Notes: generated by a model not told the origin, from the letters alone. A stretch of 64,000 nucleotides of DNA from an uncultured Lachnospiraceae bacterium (GCA_944376125.1 CALWBQ010000026.1:48834-112833), one strand, 5' to 3'. Counted from the stretch's first letter, positions 35,164-45,098 are shown. A program made the numbers and translations.

Positions 35164-36279
35164 ATGAAGACGATAACGAAAATTGTTGCTGGAGTAGCTG
35201 CTGTCGGCGTTGTGGCGGCTATCGTGATTCCCAGAGTATTTCAGCCGGAACCGGAGCCGGAGATTGTAGCGCTGCCGGTAGTGAAGGCAGAGACGCCGCA
35301 GATGGGCACTATTACACTCACAAAAGAGCTGATTGGCACTATTGAGCCTGCCGATATGGTTTATGTAATTCCCAAAGTGGCAGGGGAAGTGATAGAGGTT
35401 TATGTATCTGCAGGCGATACAGTAGCAGAGGGACAGCCGCTGTGCCGGATCGATAATAAGCAGATCGACAGCACCAAGATTACCTTGGATTCCGCCCAGG
35501 TAGCCCTGGATACTGCAAATGCAAACCTGAGCAGAATGCAGGTCCTTTATGCAAGCGGTGATATCTCGGCCCAGACGTTTGAGCAGGCCCAGACTTCTGC
35601 AGAATCTGCACGCCTCCAGTACGATGGGGCAAAGCTGGCCTATGACCTTCAGGTAGAATACAGCACTGTGACAGCGCCCATCGCTGGAAAAGTAGAGAGC
35701 ACCAATATGGAGCTGCATAACATGGTGAGCCAGTCCAGTCAGGTCTGCGTCATTACAGGAGAAGGCGGGAAAAAGGTCACTTTTTCGGTCGCTGACAGCC
35801 TCAGGGAGAATCTGAAGCCTGGGGATACCATTACTATGGAAAAACAGGGGAGTACATACGATGCTACGATCTCAGAAGTTGCTTCCATGGTGAACGCACA
35901 GACTGGTCTGTTCCCAGTAGAAGCGACTGTGGAGAACGGGGAGGCGCTGTCTCCCGGGGTAAAGATCCAGCTGGAGATCATTTCCGATCAGGCGGAAAAT
36001 GTGATGACTCTTCCAGTGGACAGCATTTATTACGACGGCGGGGACGCCTATGTATATACTTACGATAATGGGACGGTTCACAAGGTGCCTGTAGAGGTCG
36101 GAATCTATGATTCTGAGCAGGCAGAGATCGTTTCCGGGCTTACAATGGAAGATATGGTGATTACGACTTGGTCTTCTGAGCTGGCTGAAGGAGCTTCCGT
36201 AGAGCTGCAGGCCGAGGCGTCTGCACCGCAGGCAGAAGCAGAAACCGCTGGCACAGAGAGCGTTTCTGCAGAACAGTAA
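35164..36279 (+). CDS. RND efflux membrane-fusion adaptor
   Basis: 371 residues. One N-terminal membrane helix (IVAGVAAVGVVAAIVIP) without a lipobox is followed by the split lipoyl domain (PKVAGEVIEVYVSAGDTVAEGQPLCRID and TVTAPIAGKVESTN), a short coiled-coil hairpin between them (about residues 100-145), a beta-barrel and a membrane-proximal domain. It links an inner-membrane pump to an outer component. The C-terminal tail is alanine/glutamate-rich. AAGGAG precedes the ATG. The RND gene follows after 13 bases. Confidence 0.9.
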   Translation: MKTITKIVAGVAAVGVVAAIVIPRVFQPEPEPEIVALPVVKAETPQMGTITLTKELIGTIEPADMVYVIPKVAGEVIEVYVSAGDTVAEGQPLCRIDNKQIDSTKITLDSAQVALDTANANLSRMQVLYASGDISAQTFEQAQTSAESARLQYDGAKLAYDLQVEYSTVTAPIAGKVESTNMELHNMVSQSSQVCVITGEGGKKVTFSVADSLRENLKPGDTITMEKQGSTYDATISEVASMVNAQTGLFPVEATVENGEALSPGVKIQLEIISDQAENVMTLPVDSIYYDGGDAYVYTYDNGTVHKVPVEVGIYDSEQAEIVSGLTMEDMVITTWSSELAEGASVELQAEASAPQAEAETAGTESVSAEQ

Positions 36280-36292
36280 GGAGGCAGACAGT

Positions 36293-39200
36293 ATGAGTTT
36301 GACAAAATTTGTCTTAAGGCGTCCGGTCACAGCTGTTCTGTGTGTCCTGTGCCTTCTGGTATTTGGAATAAACGCCCTGACTTCTTCCAAGATGGAATTG
36401 ACTCCGGAAATCAATATGCCAATGATGATCGTCAGCACAATCTACGTCGGGGCCAGCCCTGAGGATATCGATGAACTGGTGACTAAGCCGATTGAAGAGG
36501 AAGTAGGGCAGCTGAGCGGGATCAGCTCTGTTGATTCGGTATCCAGCGAAAATTCCTCCATGGTCCTTCTGCAGTACGATTATGGAACGGATATGGACAA
36601 TGCCTACTCGGATTTGAGAAAGCGAATTGACAGTGTGAAGAGCAGTCTTCCTGAGGATGCGTCCGAGCCGACGATTATGGAATTTGACATTAACAGTACG
36701 CCTTCTTTGATGCTGGCGATCAATGATTCCAGCGTCACCAACCTGTATAATTACGTCAATGATACTATCGTGCCGGAATTGGAGAAGCTGTCGACTGTGG
36801 CCAGCATCAGCATTTCAGGCGGCCAGGGAGAATACGTCCGGGTACAGCTGATTCCGGAAAAACTTTCCCAGTACCACCTGTCTATCAGCTCAGTGGCTTC
36901 CGCTGTCTCCAGCGCCAGCTTTACTCTGCCTATCGGTTCCACCCAGATGGGAAATCAGGATCTCTCTGTGTCTGCCGGCGTCAGCTACGATACTGTGGAC
37001 AGCCTGAAGTCGATCCCGATATCAACTGGGACGGGAGATATCATTTATTTGGATGATATTGCGGTGATCGAGACAGCCCTGGAAGACGCAACCAGCATCG
37101 GCCGCTACAATGGCCGGGACACAGTCTCTTTGAGTATTCAGAAGCAGCAGAAAAACAGCGCCCAGGAAGTTTCCGAGGATGTCATGGGGGTAATCGAAGA
37201 CCTTCAGGCATCCAATGAAAATCTGGAGGCAGTTGTGGTATACGATGCCAATGACCAGATCGAGAGTGCCCTGTCCTCTGTATTTGAGACTATGATTATG
37301 GCTGTAGTCATTTCTATGCTGGTGATTTTCCTGTTTTTCGGAGATTTGAAGGCTTCCCTGATCGTAGGTACTTCCATCCCGATCTCTATCATGGCGGCGC
37401 TGGTTTTGATGAATGCCATGGGCTATTCTCTGAATGTCATCACTATGAGCTCCCTGGTTCTGGGCGTCGGCATGATGGTAGACAACTCGATCGTTGTACT
37501 GGAGAGCTGTTTCCGGTCGACGAAAGGACAGGGATTCAGAGAGTACAAAGAGGCGGCTCTGGAAGGAACCCGAATTGTGCTGATGTCAATTGCTGGTTCC
37601 ACGGCTACCACCTGCGTAGTATTCCTTCCTCTGGCGATGCTGCAGGGAATGACCGGACAGCTTTTCCAGCCCCTGGGCTTTACCATTGTATTCTGTATGG
37701 TAGCTTCCCTGCTTTCAGCTATGACCATCGTTCCTCTGTGCTATACATTCTATCGGCCAAAGGAAAAGGAGAAAGCTCCAGCCTACAAAATGGTCAGAAA
37801 GATGCAGGATGGATACCGGCATATTATGCGCCGGCTTCTGCCGAAGAAAAAGACTGTTATGTTCACTACTATCGGCCTTCTGCTGGTATCGTTTTTAATG
37901 GCATCCCAACTGCGGTTTGAGATGATTCCGGCTGGGGATGAGGGAACCATCAGCATCTCTGTAGAAATGCGTCCGGGCGTGAATATGGAGAAGGCTAACT
38001 CTATCCTGAGCCAGGTGGAAGAAAAAATCATGGATGACCCGGATCTGGATTCCTACATGCTGACGTACGGCGGCAGCGGCCTTTCTATGACAGGCGGCGG
38101 CAGCGGCGGCAGTATTACAGCTTACCTGAAAGACGACAGATCCAGAGAAACCAGTGAAGTTGTCAGAGAGTGGAAATCGTTATTAAGTACAGTAGATGAC
38201 TGCAATATCACAGTGGAGGAGAGCAGCACGATGAGCATGCTCGCCACAGGCGAGACTTATGAAGTCATCCTGCAGAGCGCTCAGTACGATGAGCTGAGAG
38301 AGGTTTCCAACCGGATCGTGGATGAACTGCAGAAAAGGGATGAGATCGTCAGGGTTCATTCCAGCCTGGAGAACGCCGCCCCTCTGGTGAAGCTGGACAT
38401 CGATCCGGTCAAAGCCAGTGCTGAGGGACTGACACCGGTAATGATTGCAGGAACGGTCAACCAGGTGATCAGCGGTGCTGACGCAGGAACCTTGGAGGTG
38501 TCAGGAAATGAAGTGGATATCAAAGTGGAATATCCCGATGGCGATTACAGCACTATTGACCAGCTGAGCGGAATTATGCTGACTACAACGACTGGAAGTT
38601 CGGTGGCTCTGACGGATGTGGCGGATATCGTGTTTGAGGACAGCCCGGCTTCTATTTCCAGAAGCGACAAGCAGTACCAGGTAACCATCTCGGCTGAGTA
38701 TGCAGACCAAAACAGCAGTTCCAGATCCAGGGCTGCAATGGACACGGCTCTGTTTAATGAGGTGGTGCGGCCGAACCTGACCCAGGGAACTACTGTAGCT
38801 GAAAATGACATCACAGAGATGATGAATGAGGAGTTTGGAAACCTTTACTGGGCAATCGGCCTGGCAATCTTCCTGGTATTCGTCGTGATGGCAGCACAGT
38901 TCGAATCCCCGAAATTCTCCTTCATGGTTATGACTACCATCCCATTCAGCTTGATCGGTTCCTTCGGCCTTCTCTGGATCGCCGACGCCAGCATCAGCAT
39001 GCCGTCCCTTTTAGGATTCCTGATGCTGGTAGGTACGGTAGTAAACAATGGTATTCTCTATGTTGATACCGTAAATCAGTACCGGGCAGAGATGGATATG
39101 GTTTCCGCCCTGATCGAAGCTGGTGCCACCCGTCTGCGCCCTATTTTGATGACAACGCTGACAACCATCGTGGCAATGATCCCCATGGCTCTGGCCTTCG

Positions 39201-39343
39201 GGGACAGCGGCGAAATGATGCAGGGTCTGGGTTTAGTAAATGTAGGCGGATTGACAGCATCTACCATTTTATCCCTATTGATGCTTCCGGTTTATTATAC
39301 GATAATGAATCGTAAGAGAAAGCCGGAGCCGGATTATGACTAA
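36293..39343 (+). CDS. RND-family efflux permease (AcrB-like)
   Basis: 1016 residues, typical for hydrophobe/amphiphile RND pumps. FVLRRPVTAVLCVLCLLVFGI starts TM1; two large outer loops (about 35-330 and 555-860) and 12 membrane helices are seen. TM4 holds GMMVDNSIVVLES; the first Asp of the AcrB proton-relay pair is kept and the second is Asn, a common variant. The glycine-rich segment GGSGLSMTGGGSGGS lies in the second loop. It is driven by proton entry and is expected to work with the adaptor before it and the TolC-like proteins after it. Confidence 0.93.
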   Translation: MSLTKFVLRRPVTAVLCVLCLLVFGINALTSSKMELTPEINMPMMIVSTIYVGASPEDIDELVTKPIEEEVGQLSGISSVDSVSSENSSMVLLQYDYGTDMDNAYSDLRKRIDSVKSSLPEDASEPTIMEFDINSTPSLMLAINDSSVTNLYNYVNDTIVPELEKLSTVASISISGGQGEYVRVQLIPEKLSQYHLSISSVASAVSSASFTLPIGSTQMGNQDLSVSAGVSYDTVDSLKSIPISTGTGDIIYLDDIAVIETALEDATSIGRYNGRDTVSLSIQKQQKNSAQEVSEDVMGVIEDLQASNENLEAVVVYDANDQIESALSSVFETMIMAVVISMLVIFLFFGDLKASLIVGTSIPISIMAALVLMNAMGYSLNVITMSSLVLGVGMMVDNSIVVLESCFRSTKGQGFREYKEAALEGTRIVLMSIAGSTATTCVVFLPLAMLQGMTGQLFQPLGFTIVFCMVASLLSAMTIVPLCYTFYRPKEKEKAPAYKMVRKMQDGYRHIMRRLLPKKKTVMFTTIGLLLVSFLMASQLRFEMIPAGDEGTISISVEMRPGVNMEKANSILSQVEEKIMDDPDLDSYMLTYGGSGLSMTGGGSGGSITAYLKDDRSRETSEVVREWKSLLSTVDDCNITVEESSTMSMLATGETYEVILQSAQYDELREVSNRIVDELQKRDEIVRVHSSLENAAPLVKLDIDPVKASAEGLTPVMIAGTVNQVISGADAGTLEVSGNEVDIKVEYPDGDYSTIDQLSGIMLTTTTGSSVALTDVADIVFEDSPASISRSDKQYQVTISAEYADQNSSSRSRAAMDTALFNEVVRPNLTQGTTVAENDITEMMNEEFGNLYWAIGLAIFLVFVVMAAQFESPKFSFMVMTTIPFSLIGSFGLLWIADASISMPSLLGFLMLVGTVVNNGILYVDTVNQYRAEMDMVSALIEAGATRLRPILMTTLTTIVAMIPMALAFGDSGEMMQGLGLVNVGGLTASTILSLLMLPVYYTIMNRKRKPEPDYD

Positions 39344-39386
39344 CCGGTGAGGCTGGATAGTACTAGGATGATAGAGGAGGAAGAAA

Positions 39387-40550
39387 ATGAGACGGATACA
39401 TAATCTTGCGGCTCTGGGCCTGGCGGCGGTAATGGCCGCAGCCGGGACTGTCCCGGCTATGGCAGGAAGCCCGGAATTTGCCTATACAGAAGAAAAATGG
39501 GCTTCTCTCCGGGACAACGTCCTGGAGTATGAAGAAATCCCGGATCTGGTGCATGAGTATAACCCCACGGTTCTGAACAATCAGTCCACGTACGAACAGA
39601 ACCGCCAGGGGGATCAGGCCCGCTCCAGCGGGGATATTGCGGCCAGCTACCGCCAGAGTGCAGAAAATCTTTATGATCAGATCGCAGCGCTGGATCCCGA
39701 CAGCCCGACCTACGACTCCATGGCTGTCAGCCTGGAACAGCAGGCGAAGGCGCTGGAAGCCCAGGCGGCCAGCGCGGAGACCGGAAACTTCGGTCTGCAG
39801 CAGCAGAATAAGCAGGCGGAGGCCGCCATCGTAGCTTCGGCCAAGACCTATATGATCACTTATCACCAGAATCTCCTGAATCTGGAGCTGTACCAGAAAA
39901 ATCTGGAACTGTTAAAAGAACAGTACAGCGCTGCCCAGAGGAGGGCGGAGATCGGCATGGCAACCCAGATGGATGTCCTGTCAGCCCAGAGCAACATTGA
40001 AACTATGGAGATGAATATTCTGAATACAGAAAAAGAAATCCGAACTGCTAAGCAGAATCTGTGCTTGGCAACGGGATGGGACTACAATGCAAACCCGGAG
40101 ATCCGCCCCCTGCCCCAGGTGGATTTCAATGAGATTGCTGCCATTGACCTGGAGGCAGATAAGGAGGCAGCAGTTGCAAACAACTACACCCTCTCCATCA
40201 ACCGTGCCCAGTATAACAGCACAACAGTCCCCAAAACAAAAGAGACTTTGGAGGAGACAATAGCCAACAACGAGTCTCAGATCCGATCTTCTGTGACCAG
40301 CAATTACCAGGCTCTGATCCAGGCCAGATCCGATTATCAGCAGGCCCAGGCAGAACTGGAACTGCAGCAGAGAAAGACAGACACCGCGGCCTTGCAGCTG
40401 TCCATTGGCCAGCTCAGTCAGCTGGAATACCAAGCTGAAGAGTATGCTCTGGAGAACTGCAAAACCACTGTTCAGCTAAAAGAAATGGCGCTTCTCCAGT
40501 CCCTGGAGACCTACAGAGATTCTGTAAATGGCCTGGCAGCGGCATCATAA
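39387..40550 (+). CDS. TolC-like protein 1
   Basis: 387 residues. A signal peptide (RRIHNLAALGLAAVMAAAGTVPAMA, cut near residue 26) precedes a long, nearly all-helical protein with two TolC-type repeats: SAQRRAEIGMATQMDVLSAQSNIETMEMNILN and QAELELQQRKTDTAALQLSIGQLSQLEYQAEEYAL. The motif GMATxxDVLSAQ is the OEP/TolC hallmark. It is much shorter than TolC (about 470), so the barrel strands may be reduced or lost. It shares EYxEIPDLxxxYNP with the next gene. Confidence 0.82.
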   Translation: MRRIHNLAALGLAAVMAAAGTVPAMAGSPEFAYTEEKWASLRDNVLEYEEIPDLVHEYNPTVLNNQSTYEQNRQGDQARSSGDIAASYRQSAENLYDQIAALDPDSPTYDSMAVSLEQQAKALEAQAASAETGNFGLQQQNKQAEAAIVASAKTYMITYHQNLLNLELYQKNLELLKEQYSAAQRRAEIGMATQMDVLSAQSNIETMEMNILNTEKEIRTAKQNLCLATGWDYNANPEIRPLPQVDFNEIAAIDLEADKEAAVANNYTLSINRAQYNSTTVPKTKETLEETIANNESQIRSSVTSNYQALIQARSDYQQAQAELELQQRKTDTAALQLSIGQLSQLEYQAEEYALENCKTTVQLKEMALLQSLETYRDSVNGLAAAS

Positions 40551-40561
40551 GGAGGTGCCGG

Positions 40562-41773
40562 ATGAAAAACAGTAAGCAGATAAAAACAATGCGCTTTACT
40601 TTCCGCCGCGGAAGGGAGATCCTGGCCCTGGCTGTTGGGATGGCACTTTTAGCTGGGGCGGGCCCGGGAAATGGAAGGGTTCTGGCAGCTCAGGTCAGCC
40701 AGCCGGAGGGCTATGACGATGAGGCGTGGGGACGGCTTCTGGACGATACGCTAGAATATGATGAAATTCCTGATCTGATAGAATATTTCAACCCATCTTA
40801 CCGCTCTGCTTTGGAAAGCGTGGAGGGCAGTCTTCAGGATTCCTACGATATGGCAGAGGATATGCGGGATGAGGCAAAAGAATACCGTCAGCAGGCGAAG
40901 GCCATGGAGGATGAGGGGGACGCCATCTCTGCGGCCCAGTACAAGGCTATGGGAAAAGCGCTTCAGGATGCGGCAAGCAGCACAGAAAAGGCGCTGAACA
41001 GCCAGAAAAAGCAGTTGGACCGCTATACCTTGGAGCCTATCCGCAAACAACTGGCGTCTGCAGCCCAGTCGCTGTTTATCGGTTACAATCAAATGGTAAA
41101 GAACCAGGCTCTGCTGGAAAAAACCGTTGAACTGTACACCGATATGCTGTCCAGCTCAGAAGTCCAGACCGGAATCGGCATGGCTACCTCCACAGACCTG
41201 CTCTCAGCCCAGGTGGAGCTGACTTCAGCCCAGAATCAGCTGACAACCCTGAATAACAGCATCGATTCCATGAGGAGAACTCTGATTATGCTGACTGGAT
41301 GGGATTATACAGATAATCCGGCAATCGGGGAAGTTCCGGCAGCCGATGTCAGCCGGATTGACACCATTGACCTGGAAGCCGACAAAGTGACAGCTATCGC
41401 CTACAACAGCTCCCTGATCTCGCTGAAAAATACGGCTCCGGCCAGCCGCTCTCTGAAAGATATCCATTCTAAAGACCGCAGTGTGGAGGAGGCGGAGAAT
41501 AAGCTCCGCAGCAATATGGACACACTGTACAACAACCTTCAGGAAAAGCGGTTGGCGCTTCAGGCAGCAGAGACCGCATACCAGCAGGCAAAGCTCAATT
41601 GGGAAGGCAATCAGCGCCGTTACCAGCTGGGGATGCTTGGAAAGACTCAGTATCTCGGAACCGAGATCCAGTATATCCAGGCGCTGGCTGCCAGGGATAC
41701 GGCCGATATGAATATGAGCCAGGCATTCAATGAATATGACTGGGCTGTAAAAGGCGTGGCAAGCATCGAATAA
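40562..41773 (+). CDS. TolC-like protein 2
   Basis: 403 residues, a diverged duplicate of the preceding gene. A signal peptide (ILALAVGMALLAGAGPG...VLA) is followed by LEYDEIPDLIEYFNPSYRSA, a helical region with YRQQAKAMEDEG, the TolC hallmark IGMATSTDLLSAQVELTSAQNQL, and a second repeat NWEGNQRRYQLGMLGKTQYLGTEIQYIQA. It starts 11 bases after gene 1 behind AAGGAGG. The two may form a mixed channel or tube. It ends 5 bases from the convergent spoIIR gene, with no terminator space. Confidence 0.82.
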   Translation: MKNSKQIKTMRFTFRRGREILALAVGMALLAGAGPGNGRVLAAQVSQPEGYDDEAWGRLLDDTLEYDEIPDLIEYFNPSYRSALESVEGSLQDSYDMAEDMRDEAKEYRQQAKAMEDEGDAISAAQYKAMGKALQDAASSTEKALNSQKKQLDRYTLEPIRKQLASAAQSLFIGYNQMVKNQALLEKTVELYTDMLSSSEVQTGIGMATSTDLLSAQVELTSAQNQLTTLNNSIDSMRRTLIMLTGWDYTDNPAIGEVPAADVSRIDTIDLEADKVTAIAYNSSLISLKNTAPASRSLKDIHSKDRSVEEAENKLRSNMDTLYNNLQEKRLALQAAETAYQQAKLNWEGNQRRYQLGMLGKTQYLGTEIQYIQALAARDTADMNMSQAFNEYDWAVKGVASIE

Positions 41774-41778
41774 AGCTG

Positions 41779-42432
41779 CTACGGTTTGGAACTGTTTTCC
41801 CACAGGCTGTCCCACCACTCGGTGATCTTGAGGGAGAAGCGGATTTTTGGGTGGACCGACAGCAGAGCCCGATAATCTTCATCGGACACCATTGCTCTCA
41901 GCTGAGTTTTAGAGCAGTCCGGAACAATGGCCTGAGTTTCATCTATAAAACATAAGGAAGGATAGAGGACGCACCACCAGTTGCGTCCTTTTCCATGCCC
42001 AAGGATTACTTTAACGGCATCATAGGTGCCGGCAGGAAAGACCATATCACCATAGACTTTGGTAGGAAAATAACTTCTGCCAATTTCCAGCCTGGCTTCA
42101 TAATCCCCTCCATTGCTCTGGATAAACTGGCTGGCTTCCTCCATCAGGCTGCCGCCTTCTGCCTCCAAAAAAGAGAGGATCTCTTCTTTGGAACTGCCTT
42201 CCCCTGCCTCTTCCTGGATTCGGTTCAGCAAAAAGGTCCGTACAGAAAGTTTCAGTTCCTGGTCAGATTTCAGATTGCTGTCAGCAACCACGTGAAAACG
42301 CAGAACTTGGCGGCCCAGGCGTTCCGCCAGTTCCCGATCTGCATTGGAAAGTCCTGCCATCCACAGAACAGCACTGATGAGAAGACAGACAGCGGCAGGA
42401 AGTAAAGATTTTGTATATTTTTGCACACACAT
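41779..42432 (-). CDS. spoIIR: Stage II sporulation protein R
   Basis: 217 residues. One N-terminal membrane/signal helix, then LRFHVVADSNLKSDQELKLSVRTFLL and ARLEIGRSYFPTKVYGDMVFPAGTYDAVKVILGHGKGRNWWCVLYPSLCFID, which together identify SpoIIR. It is made in the forespore and activates SpoIIGA, which processes pro-sigma-E in the mother cell. This supports a spore-forming host. The start at 42432 follows GGAG by 6 bases; the ATG at 42444 is weaker. Confidence 0.93.
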   Translation of the reverse strand: MCVQKYTKSLLPAAVCLLISAVLWMAGLSNADRELAERLGRQVLRFHVVADSNLKSDQELKLSVRTFLLNRIQEEAGEGSSKEEILSFLEAEGGSLMEEASQFIQSNGGDYEARLEIGRSYFPTKVYGDMVFPAGTYDAVKVILGHGKGRNWWCVLYPSLCFIDETQAIVPDCSKTQLRAMVSDEDYRALLSVHPKIRFSLKITEWWDSLWENSSKP

Positions 42433-42459
42433 ATTAAACTCCATTCAATAAACTTTGTA

Positions 42460-42488
42460 TTGGTAATTGTTGACTCATGTGGTATAAT
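42460..42488 (+). promoter_or_regulatory. Promoter for the ddl-murI-DUF1934 genes
   Basis: TTGGTA at 42460-42465, 17-base spacer, perfect TATAAT at 42483-42488, 62 bases before ddl. Confidence 0.65.
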
Positions 42489-42549
42489 TTAAACACTAGA
42501 TAAATAAGAATTATTATCGCTTTTTAGAATAGATTGGAGAAATGAAAAC

Positions 42550-43635
42550 ATGGAAAATAGAAAGACCATTGCGGTCCTGTTTGGAGGCCAGTCCTCGGAA
42601 CATATTGTTTCCTGCATGTCTGCTGTCAATGTAGCTGGACAAATAGACACAGAGCGCTATCTGCCGCTCTTGATCGGGATCACAGAAGACGGCCGATGGC
42701 TCAAGGCTCCCTCCCTGGAGTCTATAAAAGACGGTACCTGGCGGGAAAGCCAGATTGAGGCGGTGATTCTCCCGGATGCTGTCAGACACTGTGCCCTTGT
42801 GGGGGAAAGAGGCAGATGGGAGGAAGTAAGGATAGATGGAGTGTTCCCGGTTCTTCACGGTCTGTATGGGGAAGATGGGACTGTCCAGGGGCTTTTAGAG
42901 CTGGCCGGGATCCCTTATGTGGGATGCGGTGTCCTGTCTTCCGCCTTAGCAATGGATAAGCTGTACACAAAGATTGTTGCAGACAGGCTGGGGGTTCACC
43001 AGGCTGGCTATGAATCCGTAAAGGCGGAAGAACTGGCCGAACTGGAGAGGGTGGTTTGCCGGATTGAAGGCAGGTTTTCCTATCCGGTCTTTATAAAGCC
43101 CAGCAATGCCGGTTCTTCCAGGGGAATCACTAAGGCCGGAAACCGGGAAGAATTAAAGCAGGGATTGATGGAAGCAAGCCGCCATGACCGCAAGATCCTG
43201 GTGGAAGAGATGATCGAAGGAAGAGAGGTAGAATGTGCTGTGTTCGGGGGAGGCTCTGAGCCGGTTATCGCTTCTGGCGTAGGAGAAATCCTTCCTGCAG
43301 CAGAATTCTATGATTTTGATGCGAAATATTTCAGCGAGGATTCCAGAACCCTTACAGATCCGGAGCTGCCTGGAAATGCAGCGGAGATCATTCCTCAGAT
43401 CGCTGTCAAAATTTTTAACGCCATAGACGGATATGGCCTCTCCCGCGTGGATTTTTTTGTGAAAAGCGACGGGGAGGTTGTATTCAATGAGATTAACACT
43501 ATGCCGGGCTTCACTGCCATCAGCATGTATCCCATGCTCTGGGAGGCCAGGGGAATCAGCAAAAAAGAGCTGGTTACCCGCTTGATTGAACATGGCCTGT
43601 CCAGACCTGGATTCAGGGCAGGGAGGCAGATATGA
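42550..43635 (+). CDS. ddl: D-alanine--D-alanine ligase
   Basis: 361 residues. ATP-grasp ligase motifs: VLFGGQSSEHIVSCMSA, FPVLHGLYGEDGTVQGLLELAGIPYVGCGVLSSALAMDK, FIKPSNAGSSRGI and EINTMPGFTAISMYP. The omega-loop motif FDAKYFSED carries the Tyr (KY) found in D-Ala-D-Ala ligases and not the His of VanA-type D-Ala-D-Lac enzymes. It makes the dipeptide end of the cell-wall precursor. The end overlaps murI by 4 bases. Confidence 0.93.
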   Translation: MENRKTIAVLFGGQSSEHIVSCMSAVNVAGQIDTERYLPLLIGITEDGRWLKAPSLESIKDGTWRESQIEAVILPDAVRHCALVGERGRWEEVRIDGVFPVLHGLYGEDGTVQGLLELAGIPYVGCGVLSSALAMDKLYTKIVADRLGVHQAGYESVKAEELAELERVVCRIEGRFSYPVFIKPSNAGSSRGITKAGNREELKQGLMEASRHDRKILVEEMIEGREVECAVFGGGSEPVIASGVGEILPAAEFYDFDAKYFSEDSRTLTDPELPGNAAEIIPQIAVKIFNAIDGYGLSRVDFFVKSDGEVVFNEINTMPGFTAISMYPMLWEARGISKKELVTRLIEHGLSRPGFRAGRQI

Positions 43636-44456
43636 CGGACCGAAACGCCCCAATAGGGGTATTTGACTCTGGCATCGGCGGGCTGACAGTAGCCAGAGAA
43701 ATCATCCGCCAGATGCCCATGGAGCGCATAATCTATTTTGGGGATACAGCCCGGGTGCCCTACGGCAGCAAATCCAGGGACACCATCATCCGCTTTTCCA
43801 GACAGATCATCCGCTTCCTGAAGACAAAGCAGGTGAAGGCCATTGTCATCGCCTGCAATACAGCCAGCGCCTACGCTCTTGACACTGTCAAGCAGGATCT
43901 GGACATTCCCATCATAGGCGTGATCCACGCCGGCGCCCTGAGCGCCGTTAAGGCGACCAAAAACGGAAAGATCGGGATCATAGGAACCGAGGGGACGATC
44001 CGCAGCGGTATCTATGAGAGCGTGATCAGAGAAATGATGCCCGAGGTAAAGGTGAGCTGCAAAGCCTGCCCTCTGCTGGTGCCTCTGGTAGAAGAGGGGC
44101 TCTTTCACGATTCCGTCACAGACGAAGTGACATCCCGGTATTTAAGCGAACTGAAATCAAAATATATCGACACCCTGGTATTGGGGTGCACCCACTATCC
44201 GCTGCTGCGGTCTACAGTAAAGCGGCTGATGGGGGAGGGTGTGACGCTGATCAACCCGGCCTATGAGACGGCCATTGAGCTGAAGCAGCTATTAAGTGAC
44301 AAGGATCTGCTCTGCGATCCAAAGACCGTAGACCGAGCCGGCGAGAAGTACCAGTTTTATGTCAGCGACCTGGCAGAAAAATTTACCAGCTTTGCGTCGG
44401 CTATCCTGCCCGAGCAGGTAAAGGAAACAAGGAAAATCGATATTGAAGACTACTAA
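43632..44456 (+). CDS. murI: Glutamate racemase
   Basis: 274 residues. IGVFDSGIGGLTV opens the protein; the two catalytic cysteines are in IACNTASA (about residue 77) and LGCTHYPLL (about residue 190). It supplies D-glutamate for peptidoglycan, matching its place after ddl (ATGA overlap). Confidence 0.96.
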   Translation: MTDRNAPIGVFDSGIGGLTVAREIIRQMPMERIIYFGDTARVPYGSKSRDTIIRFSRQIIRFLKTKQVKAIVIACNTASAYALDTVKQDLDIPIIGVIHAGALSAVKATKNGKIGIIGTEGTIRSGIYESVIREMMPEVKVSCKACPLLVPLVEEGLFHDSVTDEVTSRYLSELKSKYIDTLVLGCTHYPLLRSTVKRLMGEGVTLINPAYETAIELKQLLSDKDLLCDPKTVDRAGEKYQFYVSDLAEKFTSFASAILPEQVKETRKIDIEDY

Positions 44457-44482
44457 TTGGAAAACGAAGGGATAAGTGTGAT

Positions 44483-44935
44483 ATGACTATGACGAAAGAC
44501 GTATTAATTAGTGTCAGCGGGCTTCAGGCCATGGGCGGAGAGAGCGATAATATCGAGGTGATCACAGCAGGAAACTATTACCAGAAAAATGGAAAACACT
44601 ATATTGTCTATGATGAGGTGATGGAAGGCTTTGACGGCATTATAAAAAACACAATCAAAGTGGGTCCGGATTGTATGGACGTCATTAAGCACGGCATAGC
44701 CAGCGTCCACATGACCTTTGAGAAGGACAAAAAACGTCTTACCTCCTACACCACCCCCATGGGAGAAATGATGATTGGCTTGAACACTACGGACATTCAG
44801 GTGGAAGAAAAAGAAAACGCTCTGAAAGTCCAGGTCAACTATTCCCTGGATATCAACTATGAGCATGTATCTGAATGTAATATCATCGTAGATGTCCAGT
44901 CCAAGGAACAGGCGGCGATCCACCTGGGAGGGTGA
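44483..44935 (+). CDS. DUF1934 (lipocalin-like) protein
   Basis: 150 residues. VLISVSGLQAMGGESDNIEVITAGNYYQKNGKHYIVYDEVMEG and the closing beta-strand pattern match DUF1934, a Firmicutes family with a small beta-barrel fold. Function unknown; cytoplasmic. It is 26 bases after murI and probably in the same operon. A long terminator follows. Confidence 0.85.
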   Translation: MTMTKDVLISVSGLQAMGGESDNIEVITAGNYYQKNGKHYIVYDEVMEGFDGIIKNTIKVGPDCMDVIKHGIASVHMTFEKDKKRLTSYTTPMGEMMIGLNTTDIQVEEKENALKVQVNYSLDINYEHVSECNIIVDVQSKEQAAIHLGG

Positions 44936-44984
44936 GGAAAGCAGGCGGCTTTTCAGGGCGGTAACAGGATAACAATCGATATAC

Positions 44985-45064
44985 AGATGCCGGCACAGCG
45001 GAAACTTGAGGAAGGGCGAAGCAGACGAGCCCTCTTCAAAATTCAGCGTGCGGCATCTTTTTTT
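44985..45064 (+). terminator. Long terminator after the ddl-murI-DUF1934 operon
   Basis: AGATGCCGGCAC and GTGCGGCATCT close a 50-base interior that itself pairs (AGGGC/GCCCT with flanks), followed by TTTTTTT. It separates this operon from the next cassette. Confidence 0.7.
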
Positions 45065-45098
45065 GTCTGCAATTACTGAACAATCACTGAACAAAAAC

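Noticed and set aside
42550..43635. Vancomycin-resistance type ligase
   Set aside because: The omega loop carries the KY motif of D-Ala-D-Ala ligases, and no vanH or vanX genes are nearby.
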